A stretch of 64,000 bases of DNA from Kocuria tytonis (GCF_003226895.2 NZ_PNJG02000002.1:310001-374000); one strand, 5' to 3'. Counted from the first letter of the stretch, positions 16,440-25,255 are shown. Program-made: numbers and translations. Notes: generated from the sequence alone by a model not told the origin.

Positions 16440-16955
16440 TCACTCACCGGGCGGCAGTGCCATTGGCGGCTGCGTTACGCCGTCGATCATCCGGCGCAGG
16501 AAGTTCGCCACCACGTCGCGCTCGGTCGCGGACATGTCGTTGACCACGGCCATCATGCGCCCGTGCATGTCCCGCAGCGTGGCGCGCACCTCGTGCTTGC
16601 CGTGCTCGGTGGGCACCACGGCCACAGAGCGCCGGTCCTCGGGGTGCGGCACACGCTCCGCGTACCCGTCCCGCACGAGCCGGTCCACCAGGATGCTCGT
16701 GGACGCGTTGGTGATTCCCAGCATGGCGGCGATGTCCTTCTGCCGCAGCACGGTGCTCTTGCCGCCCGCGGAGATCAGGTAGCGCAGGGCCAGGATGTCC
16801 TTCTCCCCCATGTCCATGTCCGCCCGCACACGTGTGCGCATGGTGGTCTCGGCCTCGCGGTACCTGCGCAGCAGGTTCAGCACGTCGACGCCGCTCGCGG
16901 ACTCCGGGGAGTCGTCGTACCAAAAGTGCCGCATCCGTTGCGCCTCCGCCGCCAT
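16440..16955 (-). CDS. MarR-family transcriptional regulator
   Basis: A 171-residue protein with the winged-helix core LRQKDIAAMLGITNASTSIL, VDRLVRDGYAERVPHPEDRR and SVAVVPTEHGK, the standard MarR recognition helix and wing (D-x-R at the wing tip). ATG 16955 is preceded by GGAGG at the right distance; a GTG at 16979 is possible. It is divergent from the hypothetical gene at 17094, with a small palindrome between them. Confidence 0.9.
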   Translation of the reverse strand: MAAEAQRMRHFWYDDSPESASGVDVLNLLRRYREAETTMRTRVRADMDMGEKDILALRYLISAGGKSTVLRQKDIAAMLGITNASTSILVDRLVRDGYAERVPHPEDRRSVAVVPTEHGKHEVRATLRDMHGRMMAVVNDMSATERDVVANFLRRMIDGVTQPPMALPPGE

Positions 16956-17023
16956 GCTCACGTCCTCCCGGTGGGTCACGGAGAGACCTCGTGTCCCGCC
17001 CGTCGCGTCGTCATGTAGAGTAA

Positions 17024-17034
17024 CTAACTGTTAG
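17024..17034. promoter_or_regulatory. Small palindrome, possible MarR operator
   Basis: CTAAC-T-GTTAG is an exact inverted repeat in an AT-richer island (TAACTAACTGTTAG) between the divergent MarR gene and the gene at 17094. MarR proteins bind such short palindromes. Confidence 0.45.
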
Positions 17035-17093
17035 ACGACACATCAACCTGCGGCAGTTCGAAATCCCGGGCTCACGCAGAGCGAAGGACCCCC

Positions 17094-17462
17094 ATGCTGC
17101 TCGCACCGCATCCGGCCCCGGCCACCACGGTGGTGCCGGTCGTCGACACGGCACCCACCGGCGTCGCGCCCGCCCGCTCCGTGTCCCTGTCCTCCGTCGC
17201 CCGCGCCGCCACCCTGGGTGTCCAGGTGTACCCGTCGGTGGCCTCTGCCGAATTCCGCATCACCGGCGATCTCGAGGGCATGCACCTCGCGGTGACCCTC
17301 GTGCTCACTCCCAGCCCCGAGAACCAGCGCATCAAGGACGAGATCAGCACCGAGCTCATCCCCGGTCTGGAGATCATCCTGGGCGCCTCCTTCGCCCGCA
17401 CCACCCTGGACTACTCGGTCGCGGAGCCCGCCCTCGCCGCGGTCCCGGCCGTCGCCGCCTGA
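17094..17462 (+). CDS. Hypothetical protein divergent from MarR regulator
   Basis: A 122-residue protein at ATG 17094 with GAAGGA upstream. The first 45 residues are rich in Ala, Pro, Val and Thr; the second half has a defined pattern, SAEFRITGDLEGMHLAVTLV then RIKDEISTELIPGLEIILGA and SFARTTLDY, ending in an Ala/Val tail. There is no signal peptide or clear membrane segment. I recognise no family. Its position opposite the MarR gene suggests it is the regulated gene. Confidence 0.55.
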   Translation: MLLAPHPAPATTVVPVVDTAPTGVAPARSVSLSSVARAATLGVQVYPSVASAEFRITGDLEGMHLAVTLVLTPSPENQRIKDEISTELIPGLEIILGASFARTTLDYSVAEPALAAVPAVAA

Positions 17463-17773
17463 GCACCCCCGGACGACGCCGCCGCCCGCCGGCGGGTGCC
17501 CGACACTCCCCTGCCTGCGGCATTCAGGGGTTAGGAGCGGCCCGAGGCGCACTGCCACTTCCCGGTGCGTCCGCAGATGCGCCGTGCTGGCCCGCATGAC
17601 GTTCATGGCCCTGTTTTCACGGAGTTCCCGTTCTGCTGCGAGGCCGTCACGCGAACACCCACAGCGCTCCGGAACCAGCAACCGCACGACACACGATCGC
17701 CCCAGCACAGCGGCTCCGTTGTGCTGGGGCGATCGTGTGCCGGGGGTTTTCGTGCCCGGCCGGGGAGCTGCGA
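17463..17773. other. Intergenic stretch with terminator and repeat copy
   Basis: This 311-base gap between convergent genes holds a copy of the 11-mer repeat (17472-17482, reverse orientation) directly after the upstream stop, and the long terminator at 17690-17739. I see no gene in the rest. Confidence 0.6.
17690..17739. terminator. Strong bidirectional terminator with 20-bp perfect arms
   Basis: CACACGATCGCCCCAGCACA (17690-17709) is perfectly complementary to 17720-17739 across a 10-nt loop. A GGGGGTTTT run follows on the + strand. It separates the convergent genes ending at 17462 and 17774. Confidence 0.85.
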
Positions 17774-18973
17774 TCAGACCGACGCCGCCGCCGCGGCGGC
17801 CGCGGTGTTCGCCTCTTCCCGCTCGCTCAGCGCGGCGAAGAGGTGACGCCGCTTCTGGCGCAGGGTCCCGAACACCGCCAGTGCGATACCACCGGCGATC
17901 CACGCCAGCATGATCAGCACCGGGGTCACGAGCGAGACGTCCTGGAAGTACACGGCGTCCCGGATGGCGCCGACCCCCTGCGGCGCATACAGCCAGGTGT
18001 GCACCCACCCGTAGAAGCCGCCCACCATGTCCAGGGGCGAGGTCAGTCCGGAGGCACCGAGCCCCAGCAGGGGCATGAGGAAGATGCACAGTGGCATGGC
18101 CAGGGGCCCTATCACCAGCATGAGCCCCGTGGTCACGGTGACGCAGGACAGGCACAGCAGGTACAGCATGCACCAGGGCATGAAGGCGCTGCCGCTGAAG
18201 ATCCCGAACACGGCCCACCCGTAGATGACCATGCCCGTGGCGACCACCGCCGGCATGAGGAACCAGAGCAGCACGCGCAGCTTGGTTCCCGCGGGCATGA
18301 GACTGCTGACGATGCCCGTCATGAACCCGCCGAGGATGGCACCGAGCGCCAGGTACGTGATGGTGCTGGCGTTGGGATCGTTCTCCACCGCGGCGGCGAT
18401 GTCCTCGGTCGTGAGCTGCTTCTGGGCCTTCTGCGCCACCGGTGTGAACAACTGGGTGACGGCGGCGGTCACCTGTCGACCGTTCGCCCCGGCGACGTAG
18501 AGCTTGCCGCTGGCGGGGTCGTAGGCCGCCCGGGAGTCATGGGTTTTGATCTCGTCCCGGGCGTCGTCCGCGGAGTCCACGTGGTGGACGTCGAACTTGC
18601 CCGCGGAGCCGTCCGTGAGCTGCTGGGCGAGATCCGACGTCTGCGCGCCCGTGCCGATCACCGCCACCTTCATGTCATGGGGCGTGACGTTCGTGCTCGT
18701 GCCCACCAGGAGCATGGGCATGACGAACATCATGAAGAGCGGGAGCAGCATCCCCACGGTGATCATGCGCTTCTGCGTGAGCTTGGCGTCGACCTTCCGC
18801 CGGGGCGGAGCGGTGGGGTTCTGCATGGCCCCGATGGCCGATGCCGGGGGCATCTGCGCCATCCGGTTCATGAAGCCGTCCTCCAACGGCCGCTCGGACT
18901 CGGGGACGGCCGAGGAGCCCGCGGGGAGATCCTCGTCCCGTGCGCTGGGGCGGATCACGTTCTGGTCGCTCAT
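17774..18973 (-). CDS. YhgE/ABC-2-like membrane protein, second of pair
   Basis: A 399-residue membrane protein. After a 70-residue hydrophilic start comes one membrane segment (MITVGMLLPLFMMFVMPMLL), an extracytoplasmic domain of about 110 residues (VTPHDMKVAVIGTGAQTSDL onwards, including SRAAYDPASGKLYVAGANGR), then five to six further membrane segments and a charged tail. This is the Pip/YhgE or ABC-2 permease-like layout, also annotated DUF3533. It is homologous over its whole length to the neighbour at 18970 and overlaps its stop by four bases. ATG 18973. Confidence 0.75.
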   Translation of the reverse strand: MSDQNVIRPSARDEDLPAGSSAVPESERPLEDGFMNRMAQMPPASAIGAMQNPTAPPRRKVDAKLTQKRMITVGMLLPLFMMFVMPMLLVGTSTNVTPHDMKVAVIGTGAQTSDLAQQLTDGSAGKFDVHHVDSADDARDEIKTHDSRAAYDPASGKLYVAGANGRQVTAAVTQLFTPVAQKAQKQLTTEDIAAAVENDPNASTITYLALGAILGGFMTGIVSSLMPAGTKLRVLLWFLMPAVVATGMVIYGWAVFGIFSGSAFMPWCMLYLLCLSCVTVTTGLMLVIGPLAMPLCIFLMPLLGLGASGLTSPLDMVGGFYGWVHTWLYAPQGVGAIRDAVYFQDVSLVTPVLIMLAWIAGGIALAVFGTLRQKRRHLFAALSEREEANTAAAAAAASV

Positions 18974-20103
18974 GCGTGCTTCACTTCCTGGGCCCGGTGG
19001 CGCCCGCGCTGGGAAGCCGAGGGGGCGTCGTCGTCGGAGTCGTCGGAGTCGTAGGCGGCGAGCAGGGGCTCGTCGGGATGCTTGCGGGCGTGTTCCACCT
19101 GGTCCGCGATCGCGCCCCGGTCCTCGCCGGAGTGGGGGCTGCGCAGGGAGGCGAGCCAGAGCAGTCCCGCGCCCAGCAGCAGCCACGTGGCCAGCAGCAG
19201 GATCCAGGGGCCCGCACCGTGGCCGTCGAAGTAGATGACGCGCTGCAGCAGCTCACCGATGGCCCCGGTGGGCAGCATGCGGTGCAGGACCTGGAAGAAA
19301 CCGGGCATGAGATCCGGGCTCGCGGCCACACCCGAGGCGGGGATGCCCAGGATCACGAACACGGTGATGCCCACGATGGTCGCCGCCTGCCCCAGGAGTC
19401 CGCCCACGCCGAGCTGGAAGACGGCCGCCGTGATGTAGGCCCCCATGGCCACGAGACCGGCGGGCACCAGGTGGGAGTCGTACACGCCGTAGAAACCCCA
19501 GGTGACGCCCATGGTCAGCACCGCGGCCACCACGGACAGCAGCCCGATCAGCCCCAGCTTGGACCGCAGGCGCATCCCCTTGCCCAGGTTCCCGAGCATG
19601 GTGGAGGTGACGTAGCCGGCCGTGACGCACGCGGTCATGATGTACATGTACGCGATGCCCAGGGTGTCCTTGGCCGCGGGCTTCTTGAGGTCGTTCACCT
19701 TCAGGGGTGTCCCGGTCTGGGCGGCCACCTGCTGGAACACGCCCTGGGCCGTGGCCGCGGCCTGGCGGCCACCCGCGGTGGCCACGAACAGGTCGCCGGT
19801 GGCGGGGTCGAACGCGGCGCGGGTCTCCCGGTCCATGACGTCCTCGCGGGCGGCGGCCGCGTCCGGCACGGTGCTCACGTCCAGTGCGTCACCGCCCTTG
19901 GCCGCCACCTGGCGAGCCACCTGCTGCGCGGCGTCGGCCGTCCCGATCACCTCTACCTTCATCTCGTGGGGTGCCGGTTGATGCATGGCGGAGACGTATG
20001 AGGCCGGGTACGCGAAGGCCATGAACAGCGGGAAAAGCATGGCCACGAGAATGATCGTGGTCGGAATCCGGGTGCCGGTTCCGGGTAGCTGAGGTGAGGA
20101 CAT
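18970..20103 (-). CDS. YhgE/ABC-2-like membrane protein, first of pair
   Basis: A 377-residue paralogue of the next gene: membrane segment IILVAMLFPLFMAFAYPASY, extracytoplasmic domain with APHEMKVEVIGTADAAQQVA and TRAAFDPATGDLFVATAGGR, then about six membrane segments and an acidic tail with DSDDSDDDAPSAS. I use ATG 20103, since translation from further upstream would run through the operator. Nothing shows an ATPase partner nearby. The pair is probably one membrane complex repressed by the divergent TetR protein. Confidence 0.75.
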   Translation of the reverse strand: MSSPQLPGTGTRIPTTIILVAMLFPLFMAFAYPASYVSAMHQPAPHEMKVEVIGTADAAQQVARQVAAKGGDALDVSTVPDAAAAREDVMDRETRAAFDPATGDLFVATAGGRQAAATAQGVFQQVAAQTGTPLKVNDLKKPAAKDTLGIAYMYIMTACVTAGYVTSTMLGNLGKGMRLRSKLGLIGLLSVVAAVLTMGVTWGFYGVYDSHLVPAGLVAMGAYITAAVFQLGVGGLLGQAATIVGITVFVILGIPASGVAASPDLMPGFFQVLHRMLPTGAIGELLQRVIYFDGHGAGPWILLLATWLLLGAGLLWLASLRSPHSGEDRGAIADQVEHARKHPDEPLLAAYDSDDSDDDAPSASQRGRHRAQEVKHA

Positions 20104-20113
20104 AACCCGCAAC

Positions 20114-20146
20114 CTTACACCTGTAAATGTCATTTTCAAATGTAAG
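20114..20146. promoter_or_regulatory. 33-bp palindromic TetR operator
   Basis: A palindrome with CTTACA at one end, TGTAAG at the other, and AAATG-T-CATTT at the centre: 13 of 16 positions pair around the central T. It is AT-rich in a GC-rich genome, and lies 11 bases before one gene and 31 before the divergent TetR gene. It probably controls both. Confidence 0.85.
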
Positions 20147-20176
20147 ATAGGTGTTCACAACTGCTATCCTGGCCCC

Positions 20177-20773
20177 ATGGACGCCGCGGCCACCGACCCC
20201 CCTCGCACCACCTCACTGGACGTCAGGGTGGCCCACACGCTGACCGCCGTCCGCACGGCCTGCCTGGAACTGCTGGAGGTCCAGAACGCCCGGGACATCA
20301 CGATCTCCCAGCTGTGCAAGAAGGCCGCCATCTCCCGCCCCACCTTCTACCAGCACTACGCGGGGCTCGACGACGTCTACGCGGACATCGTGCGCCAGGA
20401 GCTGTCCCGCACCGCGCACGAGCTGGAGTCCTTCGACCGCACACCCGGCCAGAACCCCCTGGAGCGCCTGCTGTCCTTCGTGCACGCGCACGGCGTGGGG
20501 GCCCTCGCCACGGTGGGCAACCGTCAGCTCGCGTCCCGCGCGCGTCCCATCGTGGAGCTGTGGCTCGCCGAGCGGGTGGCGCGAGCGGCCTTCGACGCGG
20601 ACCTCGACGACCTCGACGCACCCCTGCGGACGCAGACGTACTTCGCCGCGGGCGGCCTGGTCACCGTCCTGACGCAGCAGGCGAAAGCCTCTTCCGGGGA
20701 CGGGGCCAGCACGGAGGACATGGCGCACATCCTGCGCAGCGTCATGCGGGCCGTTCTGCGCGCCGAGCACTGA
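20177..20773 (+). CDS. TetR-family transcriptional regulator
   Basis: A 198-residue regulator. The N-terminal helix-turn-helix is clear: ARDITISQLCKKAAISRPTF then YQHYAGLDDVYADIV. The C-terminal ligand domain has the lay-out of TetR_C proteins with no recognisable ligand signature. ATG 20177. It is divergent from the YhgE-like pair across the 33-bp palindrome, which makes it their likely repressor and autoregulator. Confidence 0.9.
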   Translation: MDAAATDPPRTTSLDVRVAHTLTAVRTACLELLEVQNARDITISQLCKKAAISRPTFYQHYAGLDDVYADIVRQELSRTAHELESFDRTPGQNPLERLLSFVHAHGVGALATVGNRQLASRARPIVELWLAERVARAAFDADLDDLDAPLRTQTYFAAGGLVTVLTQQAKASSGDGASTEDMAHILRSVMRAVLRAEH

Positions 20774-20854
20774 CCCGCCCGCCGTTCCCGCCGTGCACGC
20801 GGCAGCCCCGTAGGAGCCGCGCACTCAAGCCCTCTGCGGGGATCCCGTTGTCAC

Positions 20855-20871
20855 ATACCCCCCTTGGGTAT
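20855..20871 (+). promoter_or_regulatory. CsoR operator upstream of the copper operon
   Basis: ATACCC-CCCTT-GGGTAT is an inverted repeat with the G/C-tract composition of known CsoR sites (TACCC...GGGTA), 11 bases before csoR. It overlaps the likely -10 (TATATT-like) region, so bound apo-CsoR would block transcription until Cu(I) releases it. Confidence 0.75.
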
Positions 20872-20882
20872 ATTGTGGGGGC

Positions 20883-21200
20883 ATGGACACCCACGAGACC
20901 GCCGTGCGCGGCTACACACAGGACAAGGCGTCGTACGCCCGGCGCCTCAAACGCATCGAGGGTCAGGTCCGCGGCATCCAGCGGATGGTGGACGAGGACG
21001 CCTACTGCATCGACGTCCTCACCCAGATTTCCGCCATCCAGTCCGCCCTGAAGTCCGTGAGCCTGGGCCTCGTGGAGGAGCACCTGGGCCACTGCGTCCG
21101 GCACGCGGTGGAACAGGCCCACGACACCGGGGACACCTCCGAGATGGACGCCAAGCTCGCGGAGGCCAACGCCGCGATCGCGCGCCTGGTCAAGAGCTGA
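20883..21200 (+). CDS. csoR: Copper-sensing transcriptional repressor CsoR
   Basis: A 105-residue protein of the DUF156 family, all helical: RRLKRIEGQVRGIQRMVDED, AYCIDVLTQISAIQSALKSV, EEHLGHCVRHAVEQ. The Cu(I) ligands C-H-C are all present (Cys in YCIDV, His and Cys in HLGHC), which separates CsoR from FrmR and RcnR relatives. It is the first gene of csoR-copZ-copA, and senses copper by losing DNA affinity when loaded. Confidence 0.93.
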   Translation: MDTHETAVRGYTQDKASYARRLKRIEGQVRGIQRMVDEDAYCIDVLTQISAIQSALKSVSLGLVEEHLGHCVRHAVEQAHDTGDTSEMDAKLAEANAAIARLVKS

Positions 21201-21254
21201 CGCGTCCCCATGCTTCGCGCCCCCTGCGGGCCACCACGATCGAAGGAGAAAGCC

Positions 21255-21464
21255 ATGACCACCACCGTGAACGTTTCCGGCATGACCTGTGAACACTGCA
21301 CCGCCTCCGTGACGGAGGAACTCACCGAGCTCCCCGGCGTCACCTCCGTGACCGTGGATCTGCACCCGGGCGAGGTCTCCCCGGTGACCATCGAGAGCTC
21401 CCGGGAGCTCTCGATGCAGGAGATCTCCGAAGCCGTGACGGAAGCGGGCTACACCGTTGAGTGA
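21255..21464 (+). CDS. copZ: Copper chaperone CopZ (HMA domain)
   Basis: A 69-residue heavy-metal-associated domain with the Cu(I)-binding motif MTCEHC near the N-terminus, followed by the ferredoxin-like pattern VTEELTELPGVTSVTVDLHP. It would hand copper to the ATPase encoded next. ATG 21255 is preceded by AAGGAG. The stop overlaps the likely copA start by eight bases. Confidence 0.92.
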   Translation: MTTTVNVSGMTCEHCTASVTEELTELPGVTSVTVDLHPGEVSPVTIESSRELSMQEISEAVTEAGYTVE

Positions 21465-23988
21465 GCCTTCCCCGTCCACCGAGACCCTCGACACCGAGGT
21501 CCACGGCCCCCTGCGGGAGCTGGAGCTGCAGATCACGGGGATGACGTGCGCCTCGTGCGTGGGCCGGATCGAGCGCAAGCTGCGCAAGCTCGACGGCGTG
21601 GAGCCCGCGGTCAACCTGGCCCTGGAGTCCGCCACCGTGAAGGTCCCGCGGAACGTCTCCGACGAGCAGATCGTGGACACCGTCCACCGCGCCGGGTACG
21701 AGGCCCGCATCACGGGCGGCGCACAGGAATCCGCCGCCACACCGCAGGAGGGGACCGGGCCCGACCGTCGCACTGCGCCCGTTTCCCACGAGCTTTCCCC
21801 CGCCCACCGGGCCGCCCGCGGGGGTGACGCCGCGGCAGGGACGGCGGGTACGACGTCGTCTTCACCGGTTGATCCCGCCGCGCACCGGGGTGCAGGCACA
21901 GCCGCGGAGTCCGTCGCGGACCCGCGGGCTCGCGACACCCCAGCCGGGGAGTCGAGGCCGGCGGATCGCCCCGAGAAGAACGAGCACCGCGATCCGGCGC
22001 TCGAGACCACCCCCGCACAGCGGCGCATGACCGACCTGAAGAGGCGCTTCTGGGTCGCGGCCGCGTTCTCCGTGCCCGTGTTCGTGATCTCCATGGTCCC
22101 GGGGGCGCAGTTCCCGCACTGGGGCTGGGTGGCCGCACTGCTCGCGCTGCCGGTGGTCACGTGGGCCGCGTGGCCGTTCCACCGGGCCACCGCGGTGAAC
22201 GCGCGGCACCTGTCCACCACCATGGACACACTCGTGTCCCTGGGCGTGGCCGCCGCCTACCTGTTCTCGCTGTGGCACCTGATCGCGGACCCCACCATGA
22301 CGGCCCACGCGCACCCCGGCACCAGTATGGACATGTCCGCGCACCAGCTGTACTTCGAGTCCGCCGCCCTGGTGACCACGTTCCTGCTGCTGGGCCGCTG
22401 GCTCGAGGCGCGTGCGAAGTCCCGTTCCGGTGAGGCGCTGAAGGCCCTGCTGGACCTGGGCGCCCAGCAGGCCACCGTGCTGGACGCCCACGGCGCGGAA
22501 CGCACCGTCCCCGTCACGGAGCTGCGCGTGGGGGACACGTTCGTGGTCCGTCCGGGCGAGAAGATCGCCACGGACGCCACCGTCCTGGAGGGCGAGTCCG
22601 CCGTGGACGCGTCCATGCTCACCGGGGAATCCGTTCCCGTGGACGTGGCCCCGGGGGACGAGCTGACCGGCGCCACCGTGAACACCACCGGCCGACTGCT
22701 GGCCCGTGCCACCCGCGTGGGGGCGGACACCGTGCTCGCCTCCATGGGCCGGACCGTGGCCCGCGCCCAGGCCACCAAGGCCCCGGTGGCGCGGCTCGCG
22801 GACCGGATCTCCTCCGTGTTCGTGCCCGTGGTCATGGGGATTGCCCTGCTGACCCTGGTGGGGTGGCTGCTCGTGACCGGGGACCTCAACCGGGCATTCG
22901 TGGCGGCGGTGTCCGTGCTGGTCATCGCGTGCCCGTGCGCGCTGGGGCTGGCCACCCCCACCGCGATGCTCACGGGAACCGGGCGGGGCGCGCAGCTGGG
23001 CATCCTCATCACGTCCGCAGAGGTCCTCGAGGACACCCGCTCCGTGGACACCGTGGTGCTGGACAAGACCGGCACCGTGACCCACGGGAGCATGGCCGTG
23101 AGTGCGGTGACCCCGCTGAACTCGTGGTCCAGGGACCAGGTCCTGGACCTGGCCGCCGCAGTGGAACGCTACTCCGAGCACCCGATCGCCCGGGCCATTG
23201 CCGACGCCACCCCGCACCGCTTCGACGTGTCCCGGTTCGAGTCCGCACCGGGCGGCGGCGTGAAGGGGTATGTCCCCGACGGCATGAATGCCCGGTTCGT
23301 GGTGGTGGGCCGCGAGTCCTGGTTGCACGAGAACGGCGTGCGCCTGAACCCGGAGGAGGCCGACGCCCTGGAACTGGCTCGCGCGGACGGCTCCACCACC
23401 ATCCTGGTGGCCGTGGACGGCCGGCTCGCGGGGTTCATCGACCTCGCGGACACCGTGCGGGACGAGGCGCCGGCGGCCATCGCACAGCTGCGGCGGCTGG
23501 GGCTGCGCCCCATGCTGCTGACCGGGGACAACGCCGCCGTGGCCCGCTCCGTGGCGGAACAGGTGGGCATGGCCCCGGAGGACGTGATCGCGGACGTCAC
23601 CCCGGACGGCAAGGTGGGCGCCGTCGAGGAGCTCCAGGCGCAGGGGCACGTGGTGGCCATGGTGGGCGACGGCGTCAACGACGCTCCCGCGCTCACCACC
23701 GCCGATCTCGGGATGGCCATGGGCTCCGGCACGGACGCCGCCATGCAGGCCGCGGACATCACCGTGGTGCGCAGCGACCTCACGGCCGTCCCGCTGGCCA
23801 TCCGGCTGTCCCGCGCCACGCTGGGGACCATCAGGTCCAACCTGTTCTGGGCGTTCGCGTACAACACCGTGGCCGTCCCGGTGGCAGCCCTGGGGCTGCT
23901 GAACCCCGTGGTCGCCGGTGCCGCCATGGCGTTCAGCTCCGTGTTCGTGGTGCTCAACTCGCTGCGGCTGAGAGGCTTCGCGCGCTGA
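21457..23988 (+). CDS. copA: Copper-translocating P-type ATPase with an unusually long linker
   Basis: An 843-residue P1B-ATPase that pumps Cu(I) out. One HMA domain (GMTCASC at 28-34), then a disordered linker of about 100 residues (88-190), eight membrane segments with the ion-site CPC in VIACPCALG, the TGES motif (LTGESVPV), phosphorylation motif DKTGTVTHG, YSEHPIARAI and hinge GDGVNDAPAL. All catalytic residues are present. Translation most likely begins at TTG 21457, overlapping copZ. The linker is Ala/Pro/Asp/Gly-rich and far longer than in most CopA proteins. A strong terminator follows. Confidence 0.93.
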   Translation: MSEPSPSTETLDTEVHGPLRELELQITGMTCASCVGRIERKLRKLDGVEPAVNLALESATVKVPRNVSDEQIVDTVHRAGYEARITGGAQESAATPQEGTGPDRRTAPVSHELSPAHRAARGGDAAAGTAGTTSSSPVDPAAHRGAGTAAESVADPRARDTPAGESRPADRPEKNEHRDPALETTPAQRRMTDLKRRFWVAAAFSVPVFVISMVPGAQFPHWGWVAALLALPVVTWAAWPFHRATAVNARHLSTTMDTLVSLGVAAAYLFSLWHLIADPTMTAHAHPGTSMDMSAHQLYFESAALVTTFLLLGRWLEARAKSRSGEALKALLDLGAQQATVLDAHGAERTVPVTELRVGDTFVVRPGEKIATDATVLEGESAVDASMLTGESVPVDVAPGDELTGATVNTTGRLLARATRVGADTVLASMGRTVARAQATKAPVARLADRISSVFVPVVMGIALLTLVGWLLVTGDLNRAFVAAVSVLVIACPCALGLATPTAMLTGTGRGAQLGILITSAEVLEDTRSVDTVVLDKTGTVTHGSMAVSAVTPLNSWSRDQVLDLAAAVERYSEHPIARAIADATPHRFDVSRFESAPGGGVKGYVPDGMNARFVVVGRESWLHENGVRLNPEEADALELARADGSTTILVAVDGRLAGFIDLADTVRDEAPAAIAQLRRLGLRPMLLTGDNAAVARSVAEQVGMAPEDVIADVTPDGKVGAVEELQAQGHVVAMVGDGVNDAPALTTADLGMAMGSGTDAAMQAADITVVRSDLTAVPLAIRLSRATLGTIRSNLFWAFAYNTVAVPVAALGLLNPVVAGAAMAFSSVFVVLNSLRLRGFAR

Positions 23989-24028
23989 GCGCGAGCTCCC
24001 GGGATGCTGCTGCCGGGGTGCTGCTGCG

Positions 24029-24066
24029 ACGAAGCCCCGGAGATCACGTGGTCTCCGGGGCTTCGT
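24029..24066. terminator. Bidirectional terminator after copA
   Basis: ACGAAGCCCCGGAGA (24029-24043) pairs perfectly over 15 bp with 24052-24066 around an 8-nt loop. It ends the copper operon and serves the convergent gene at 24098. Confidence 0.85.
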
Positions 24067-24097
24067 CCCATGCCGGGGTCGTCTCCCGGCGGCGGCG

Positions 24098-24526
24098 TCA
24101 GCGGACGCTGGAGCCCGGCTCCTCGCCCTTGGTGTCGGTGTGGACGCGCTGGCCGAACTCGGGCCCGTCGGAGGCGGCGGTGGACGCGCCGCCCTGCTGC
24201 CCGGCCTGGCGGGCGCGCTCGGCGTCCCGGCGGGCCTTGTTCTCGGCGAAGATCTTGGCGGAGGACCGGTTCACCCCGGTTCCCTGCCCCAGCTCCTCGG
24301 CGTTGGGCTTCTCGAGGAGCATCAGGGTGGCGCACACCACCACGGAGGCGATGAACGCGATGCCCGCGGCGATCAGGCCCAGGCCCACGCGCGCGGCGTT
24401 GTCGGTCCCACCGGCCGCCGCCACCGAGACCACCACGAAGGCCACGACCGCCAGAACGGCAGAGATGATCAAGGGGCCCTTGATGTCGGTTCTGCGCCGG
24501 CCGGTGTGCTCAGTGCGCTGGGCCAC
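24098..24526 (-). CDS. Membrane protein of unknown function
   Basis: A 142-residue protein starting at GTG 24526 behind AGGAGG. A basic N-terminus with TDIKGPLIISAVLAVVAFVV leads into two membrane segments (about 18-37 and 47-69), then a hydrophilic cytoplasmic tail with KIFAENKARRDAERARQAGQ and a Gly/Ser/Glu-rich end. No known family. It looks like a typical small actinobacterial membrane protein. Confidence 0.65.
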   Translation of the reverse strand: MAQRTEHTGRRRTDIKGPLIISAVLAVVAFVVVSVAAAGGTDNAARVGLGLIAAGIAFIASVVVCATLMLLEKPNAEELGQGTGVNRSSAKIFAENKARRDAERARQAGQQGGASTAASDGPEFGQRVHTDTKGEEPGSSVR

Positions 24527-24613
24527 GTGATTCCTCCTGGCAATGATCGGGTGCGTGAGATCGGGGGCGAGGGGCGGGTTCCGCCCGTCGGTTCAGCCTG
24601 TCAGTCTACGCCG

Positions 24614-25255
24614 TCAGGCCCCTCGGGCCGGAGGGGATGCGGCACTGTCCGCTACCCGCGCATCGTGCCGCAGGCTCAGCGCGGCAATGAGCTGGGTGAC
24701 GCCGATGAGGATGGCAGCGCCTCCCACCACGCCGAGCTCAGCCTTGGCCCCGAGCGTCTCCACGAGCACCATGCCCATGGCCGCGAACACGGTGATCACG
24801 CCGCACAGGGTCCAGTCGCGTCCCAGCGGGAACTGCCCGCGGAACCGCATGCCCAGGACCAGTTCGGTGAGCCCGCACAGGCCCAGGATCATGGCGGAGA
24901 GCAGGACGAACAGCCAGTTGCTCGTGGCCACCACCGCCGTGAGGGCACCGCCCAGGACGTACAGCACGCCGTAGGACTGGGGAATGCTGCGACTCGCACC
25001 GAGGTCCACGGTCTCGTTGCGGTTGATCCTGACCTGCAGGAAGATCGCGGAGAGGCCGGTGCCCACCAGGAACAGCGCCATGACCCAGCGCCCCGCTTCG
25101 AGGGAGGGCTGCTGCCAGAACACGGTGACCGCCGCGAAGACCAGTGCCACCAGAGCACGCAGCAGGGTGGGCGCCCAGAGGTCGTGGCGCACGTCCACCC
25201 CGCGGGAGGCCGGGCGGTTCTCACCGTTGTGCGGTGCGGGAATGTGCTGGGGCAC
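24614..25255 (-). CDS. Multi-pass membrane protein of unknown function
   Basis: A 213-residue protein at GTG 25255 (ribosome site AGGAG). After a 28-residue polar start it has about six membrane segments in pairs, e.g. ALVALVFAAVTVFW, WVMALFLVGTGLSAIFL and GVVGGAAILIGVTQLIAAL. The paired-helix pattern and length resemble HdeD/DUF308-like proteins, but I cannot confirm this. It lies on the same strand as pdxR and 148 bases downstream of it. Confidence 0.65.
   Translation of the reverse strand: MPQHIPAPHNGENRPASRGVDVRHDLWAPTLLRALVALVFAAVTVFWQQPSLEAGRWVMALFLVGTGLSAIFLQVRINRNETVDLGASRSIPQSYGVLYVLGGALTAVVATSNWLFVLLSAMILGLCGLTELVLGMRFRGQFPLGRDWTLCGVITVFAAMGMVLVETLGAKAELGVVGGAAILIGVTQLIAALSLRHDARVADSAASPPARGA

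Noticed and set aside
21862-23649. A 595-codon open frame on - inside copA
   Set aside because: Antisense shadow; copA is intact with all P-type ATPase motifs.
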